64,000 nucleotides of DNA, taken from Acidobacteriota bacterium (GTDB lineage: Bacteria > Acidobacteriota > Blastocatellia > Pyrinomonadales > Pyrinomonadaceae). The translations under genes were made by a program, and so were the position numbers. Shown here in pieces: positions 61,135 to 64,000 of the stretch (positions are counted from its first letter, which is position 1; every line of letters begins with the position of its first letter). The stretch is taken from contig JAHBSK010000002.1 of the NCBI GenBank assembly GCA_019639175.1, forward strand, positions 1 through 64,000, in the 5' to 3' direction. Under the pieces are notes generated by a model. The model had not been told where the DNA came from. It did no database searches and saw only the letters and a program-made list of their open reading frames with translations.

Positions 61135-62832
61135 ATGCAAAAATTTGTTATTGCGATCATTTTTCTGACAGCGGCAGCGGTGATGCAAGCTCAGACCACG
61201 CGCACGGTCTGCTCGTCGGAGTGCGACCACACAACGATAAATGCGGCAATAGACGCTTCCTGCCTCGGTGACACTATTGTTGTCACAGCCGGGCAGACCT
61301 TTACGGAAAACGTCGGCCTTGATTACAAATCCTGCGGATCAGGCTGGATAACGATACAAAGTTCGGCGTTAGCGTCACTTCCGGCAGAGGGGAACAGGGT
61401 TTCACCGTCTGACGCGGCGAATATGCCGACGTTAAGATCGACCTCGGTAAGTGATGCTGTGATAAAAACGCAATCGGGCTCTACGCCTTCACACCATTAT
61501 AAACTGATCGGGTTGAATATTGAGCGGCAGGATGTGTCCGGTTATCATTATGGTTTGGTGCTGCTCGGAGAGACGGGGAGCAGCCAGAACACGTTTGAAG
61601 AAGAACCTCATCATTTTGTGATAGACAGGTGCTTGATACGAGGACTCGATGGGAGAAATACAAGACGCGGTATTGCTCTAAATGCAAAGAATGTTGAGAT
61701 AACGAACAGCTATATCGACAAGTTCTTTGAAGCCGGAGCGGACACACAGGCAATAGTCGGATGGAACGGTTCAGGTGAATGGCTGATAAGGAATAACTTT
61801 TTGGAAGCTGCGGGTGAGAATATGATGATCGGCGGAGCAGACCCGGACATCTCAAATCTCGTTCCGACGAACATCGTTATTGAATACAACCATTTCTTTA
61901 AGCCGTTGGCGTGGAAGGGCAGCGAACCCGGCCCGGTAAAGAATTTATTTGAGTTAAAGAATGCTAAGAATGTAGTTGCTCAATACAACATCTTTGAGAA
62001 TCATTGGTCACACGCCCAAAGTGGATACGCAATAGTCTTTACAGTTCGCAACCAAAGCGGTTCTGCGTCGTGGTCAACCGTGGAGGACGTGACGTTCAGA
62101 TACAACATCGTAAAGAACACCGAACGCGTATTTAATATCACGAACACCGACAACAATTACACAAGCCAGGTGACAAAGAACATTTACATTGAAAATAATC
62201 TGTTTTTTTCAACTGAATGGCCTTATATGCTGGCTAGGGGCGGAGCGGGAATATCGGACAAGATACAGTTTACACATAACACATTCATAGGCTCTACGGG
62301 CGCCTCGAAATACCTCTGGTATGAAAGCAGCAGTCAATTTCTGTCTGATCATAAATTCAATGACAACATTGTTGCTGTAACCTCCGGAGCATTTAGCGGC
62401 ATCGCTAAATCAGACGGGCCGTACGGGACCGGGACCCTCGACATTGCCGCTCCGGGAGAATGGGAGTTTAACAATAATGTGCTGCAAACGTCCTCGTCGG
62501 GTAATCCGCCCGCGTCGTTCTACCCGGCAAATCTGGCCGCGATAGGGTTTGAGGATACGGACAACGGGATCTTTAAGCTGTCCAGCGGCTCAAATTATAA
62601 AAACGACGCGACCGACGGATCTGACCCCGGCGTGAACTGGGACGCTCTGATGGCATACACGGAATGCGTCGAGGAAGGCGATTGCGGCGATTCTCCGACG
62701 CCGACACCGACTCCGACACCAAGTCCAACTCCGACACCTGAAGGCCCGACGCTGCGTTATTACGGCAATGAGGCTCCGCCTGTGGATAGTGAATCGTGGT
62801 TCGGTTGGGTGATGAGTTATTTGGGGTTTTAA
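61135..62832 (+). CDS. Exported right-handed beta-helix protein
   Basis: 565 residues. Signal (QKFVIAIIFLTAAAVMQA), then CDHTTINAAIDASCLGDTIVV, the start typical of pectate-lyase/parallel beta-helix proteins, with turns VEITNSYIDKF, VVAQYNIFENHW, FRYNIVKNT and IYIENNLFF. A TPTPTP tract and a short end (SESWFGWVMSYLGF) close it. Polysaccharide binding or cleavage is likely. Confidence 0.75.
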   Translation: MQKFVIAIIFLTAAAVMQAQTTRTVCSSECDHTTINAAIDASCLGDTIVVTAGQTFTENVGLDYKSCGSGWITIQSSALASLPAEGNRVSPSDAANMPTLRSTSVSDAVIKTQSGSTPSHHYKLIGLNIERQDVSGYHYGLVLLGETGSSQNTFEEEPHHFVIDRCLIRGLDGRNTRRGIALNAKNVEITNSYIDKFFEAGADTQAIVGWNGSGEWLIRNNFLEAAGENMMIGGADPDISNLVPTNIVIEYNHFFKPLAWKGSEPGPVKNLFELKNAKNVVAQYNIFENHWSHAQSGYAIVFTVRNQSGSASWSTVEDVTFRYNIVKNTERVFNITNTDNNYTSQVTKNIYIENNLFFSTEWPYMLARGGAGISDKIQFTHNTFIGSTGASKYLWYESSSQFLSDHKFNDNIVAVTSGAFSGIAKSDGPYGTGTLDIAAPGEWEFNNNVLQTSSSGNPPASFYPANLAAIGFEDTDNGIFKLSSGSNYKNDATDGSDPGVNWDALMAYTECVEEGDCGDSPTPTPTPTPSPTPTPEGPTLRYYGNEAPPVDSESWFGWVMSYLGF

Positions 62833-62873
62833 AGAGAGATAAAGAGAGTTAAAGAGAGGAATTGGAGTAAGTA

Positions 62874-62939
62874 ATGTCTATAAACCGCAAATTCTTTTTT
62901 GATACTGTTCGTGCCAGATTGTTCGGCGGAAGGCTTACG
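62874..62939 (+). pseudogene. Lysin N-terminal fragment cut by HNH insertion
   Basis: MSINRKFFFDTVRARLFGGR followed by LT is the usual beginning of phage muramidase/chitinase-like lysins, which continue with a QVDG-type segment. Here the similarity stops at about 62940, three bases before the end of the minus-strand HNH gene; the open frame runs on only as antisense of that gene. The expected continuation is not found after the HNH gene. Confidence 0.55.
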
Positions 62940-62942
62940 GCT

Positions 62943-63608
62943 TTATTCAATCTGAATATGTTTCCATGTTCTTCGATTCTTGATATGGTCAATGGTTTTT
63001 CTACCCACGCCGTAGCTTTTCGCTATTTCATTTTGCGTTCGCGTGTCTTTCAGTATTTGCCGCACTTGTTGCTCTGTCAGTTTTGCATAAGAGGTTTCGC
63101 CGTGAGCATGGCGGTGGTGACGAATAGCATCCATCATATTGTCTTTGTGCGTCCCGCTACGCAGGTGTGCAGGGTTGCAGCACGGCGGATTGTCACAAAC
63201 ATAATGGCGAACCACTTTCCCGTCCAGATTCTCTCCGGTCTCAATCGCATATATCAGCCGATGGGCTTGGTGCATACGCCCCTGATAGTACACCCTGCCG
63301 TAGCCCAAAGTGTTTCTATTTCCTTGCCACAGCCAGCATCCATCCGTTTTGTGAATACGAGTATAAAGTCTTTCTTTGGCAGTTTTGCGACGTTTAGACG
63401 CTTGGTAGCAAGGATTAGAGCAATATGTGGAACGATCCTTTCGTTTGGTAACGAAGGATTCTCCGCACCCTTTGCATTGATAGTGACGGTTAATTTTCGC
63501 AGCCTCAAATCTACAAGGATTCGAGCAATACATCCCTTTAGAGGCTCTGAGGGGATAAAAGGTGGTTCCGCAATGTTGGCAAATGTGTGGTATGTTGGGG
63601 TTAGCCAT
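62943..63608 (-). CDS. HNH homing endonuclease 2
   Basis: 221 residues. Two zinc ribbons (CQHCGTTF...YCSNPC and CKGCGESF...YCSNPC), then the HNH core GYGRVYYQGRMHQAHRLIYA, VRHYVCDNPPCCNPAHL and GTHKDNMMDA, and a C-terminal HTH (QNEIAKSYGVGRKTIDHIKN). Typical freestanding phage homing nuclease. Confidence 0.92.
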   Translation of the reverse strand: MANPNIPHICQHCGTTFYPLRASKGMYCSNPCRFEAAKINRHYQCKGCGESFVTKRKDRSTYCSNPCYQASKRRKTAKERLYTRIHKTDGCWLWQGNRNTLGYGRVYYQGRMHQAHRLIYAIETGENLDGKVVRHYVCDNPPCCNPAHLRSGTHKDNMMDAIRHHRHAHGETSYAKLTEQQVRQILKDTRTQNEIAKSYGVGRKTIDHIKNRRTWKHIQIE

Positions 63609-63680
63609 AATTTTCTCCTGTTTAGAAACTTGTGGTCAGGCTTACGTGAACTGTTAGCGCAGTTCCGTAGGCCGTTTTTT
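63609..63680. terminator. HNH leader with plus-strand hairpin, copy 2
   Basis: On the plus strand GGCTTACGTGAACTG (63639-63653) pairs with CAGTTCCGTAGGCC region (63660-63673) with a six-base loop, a G-U pair and one bulge. GTTTTTTATTTT follows, so it can terminate plus-strand transcripts. The 34 bases towards the HNH start match the leader at 40007. Confidence 0.65.
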
Positions 63681-63703
63681 ATTTTAGCACACTGTTGAAT
63701 GAT

Positions 63704-64000
63704 ATGTTACTGAAAAAAGGTGATAAAGGGGCAAATGTTAAAGCGTTTCAGGCTTTTCTCAACACGCAAGGCGAGGTGTTGGATGCTGATGGGAATTTTG
63801 GCGGACTCACAGAAGGTGCGGTCAGACGCTTTCAGGCAAAACACGGCCTTACCAGCGATGGAAAAGCGGGACAGAACACTATTTCTGTTGCTATGCAATT
63901 AGGCCTTGAAGGCTTTGGCGGTGACGCCAAACCATCATCGGGCAAGCTGGTGCTTTTATCCGCCGGGCATACGAATGTGTCAGGACAGGACAGGGGCGTT
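63704..64000 (+). CDS. Endolysin: peptidoglycan-binding plus amidase (partial)
   Basis: 99 residues to the window edge. Residues 1-70 (LLKKGDKGANVKAFQAFLNT, NFGGLTEGAVRRFQAKHGL) are a PG-binding-1 domain. LVLLSAGHTNVSGQDRG begins an amidase_3-like N-acetylmuramoyl-L-alanine amidase with the zinc His in AGH. It would cut the cell wall at lysis. The ribosome site is weak. Confidence 0.8.
   Translation, partial: MLLKKGDKGANVKAFQAFLNTQGEVLDADGNFGGLTEGAVRRFQAKHGLTSDGKAGQNTISVAMQLGLEGFGGDAKPSSGKLVLLSAGHTNVSGQDRGV

Noticed and set aside
62874..63698. Plus-strand frame of 274 codons continuing the lysin start
   Set aside because: Only the first 22 codons look real. The rest is antisense of the HNH gene with its well-placed motifs.
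1..64000. CRISPR array, rRNA genes or insertion sequences
   Set aside because: No regularly spaced direct repeats with unique spacers, no rRNA-like sequence and no transposase frame were seen.

Overview
The window is almost entirely the genome of a temperate tailed bacteriophage, either a prophage or an unintegrated form, preceded by about 2.5 kb of host-like or island DNA. Low-confidence host hints are roughly balanced base composition, exported proteins ending their leader with A/G-Q, and TPTPTP linkers. Together they suggest a Gram-negative of the Acidobacteriota kind; the phage genes themselves do not fix the host. No tape measure or sheath gene is visible. A large portal, many small tail genes and a 2722-residue virion-type protein suggest a short-tailed (podovirus-like) particle, which is inference.

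Layout. 1-2.6 kb: the end of an NrdG-like activase and an AbiE-type toxin-antitoxin pair whose toxin gene carries an in-frame stop. 3.2-4.4 kb: a tyrosine integrase facing a 48-nt 3' half of a tRNA-Thr, the probable attachment core. 4.5-6.1 kb: the lysogeny switch, with lipoprotein, ImmA-like protease and XRE repressor on the minus strand and a Cro-like gene on the plus strand. 6.1-7 kb: a non-coding stretch ending in a repressor-controlled early promoter. 7-20 kb: tightly overlapping small early genes, including many zinc-ribbon proteins, an SSB-like protein, a VRR-NUC nuclease, DUF5131, a PP-loop/PAPS-reductase-like protein, duplicated small-gene modules, a replication initiator and a DnaB helicase. 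20.5-22.3 kb: a short minus-strand operon with a consensus promoter.

22.4-53 kb: the late structural operon, with terminase subunits, portal, scaffold, capsid, head-tail and tail genes, a glycosyltransferase-like gene and the giant polyvalent protein (tail-lysozyme domain, zeta-like P-loop). A minus-strand HNH homing endonuclease interrupts it at 39.3 kb. 53-55.2 kb: minus-strand accessory genes (membrane protein, exported serine protease, a ribbon-helix-helix (RHH) regulator). 55.3-57.7 kb: a second plus-strand regulatory unit (RHH, ParB-like, S24-like). 57.9-62.8 kb: three proteins with Sec signals that look like tail-fibre or beta-helix proteins. 62.9-64 kb: a lysin N-terminal fragment, a second minus-strand HNH gene, and the start of an endolysin cut by the window edge.

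The most unusual signals are: Ser-Glu repeat tracts in six different structural genes; a well-formed 137-codon gene nested in another frame of the polyvalent gene; a shared leader with a plus-strand hairpin next to two otherwise unrelated HNH genes; signal peptides on tail-like proteins; paired operators with identical geometry at the RHH promoter; and several promoters placed so close to start codons that leaderless mRNAs are likely.
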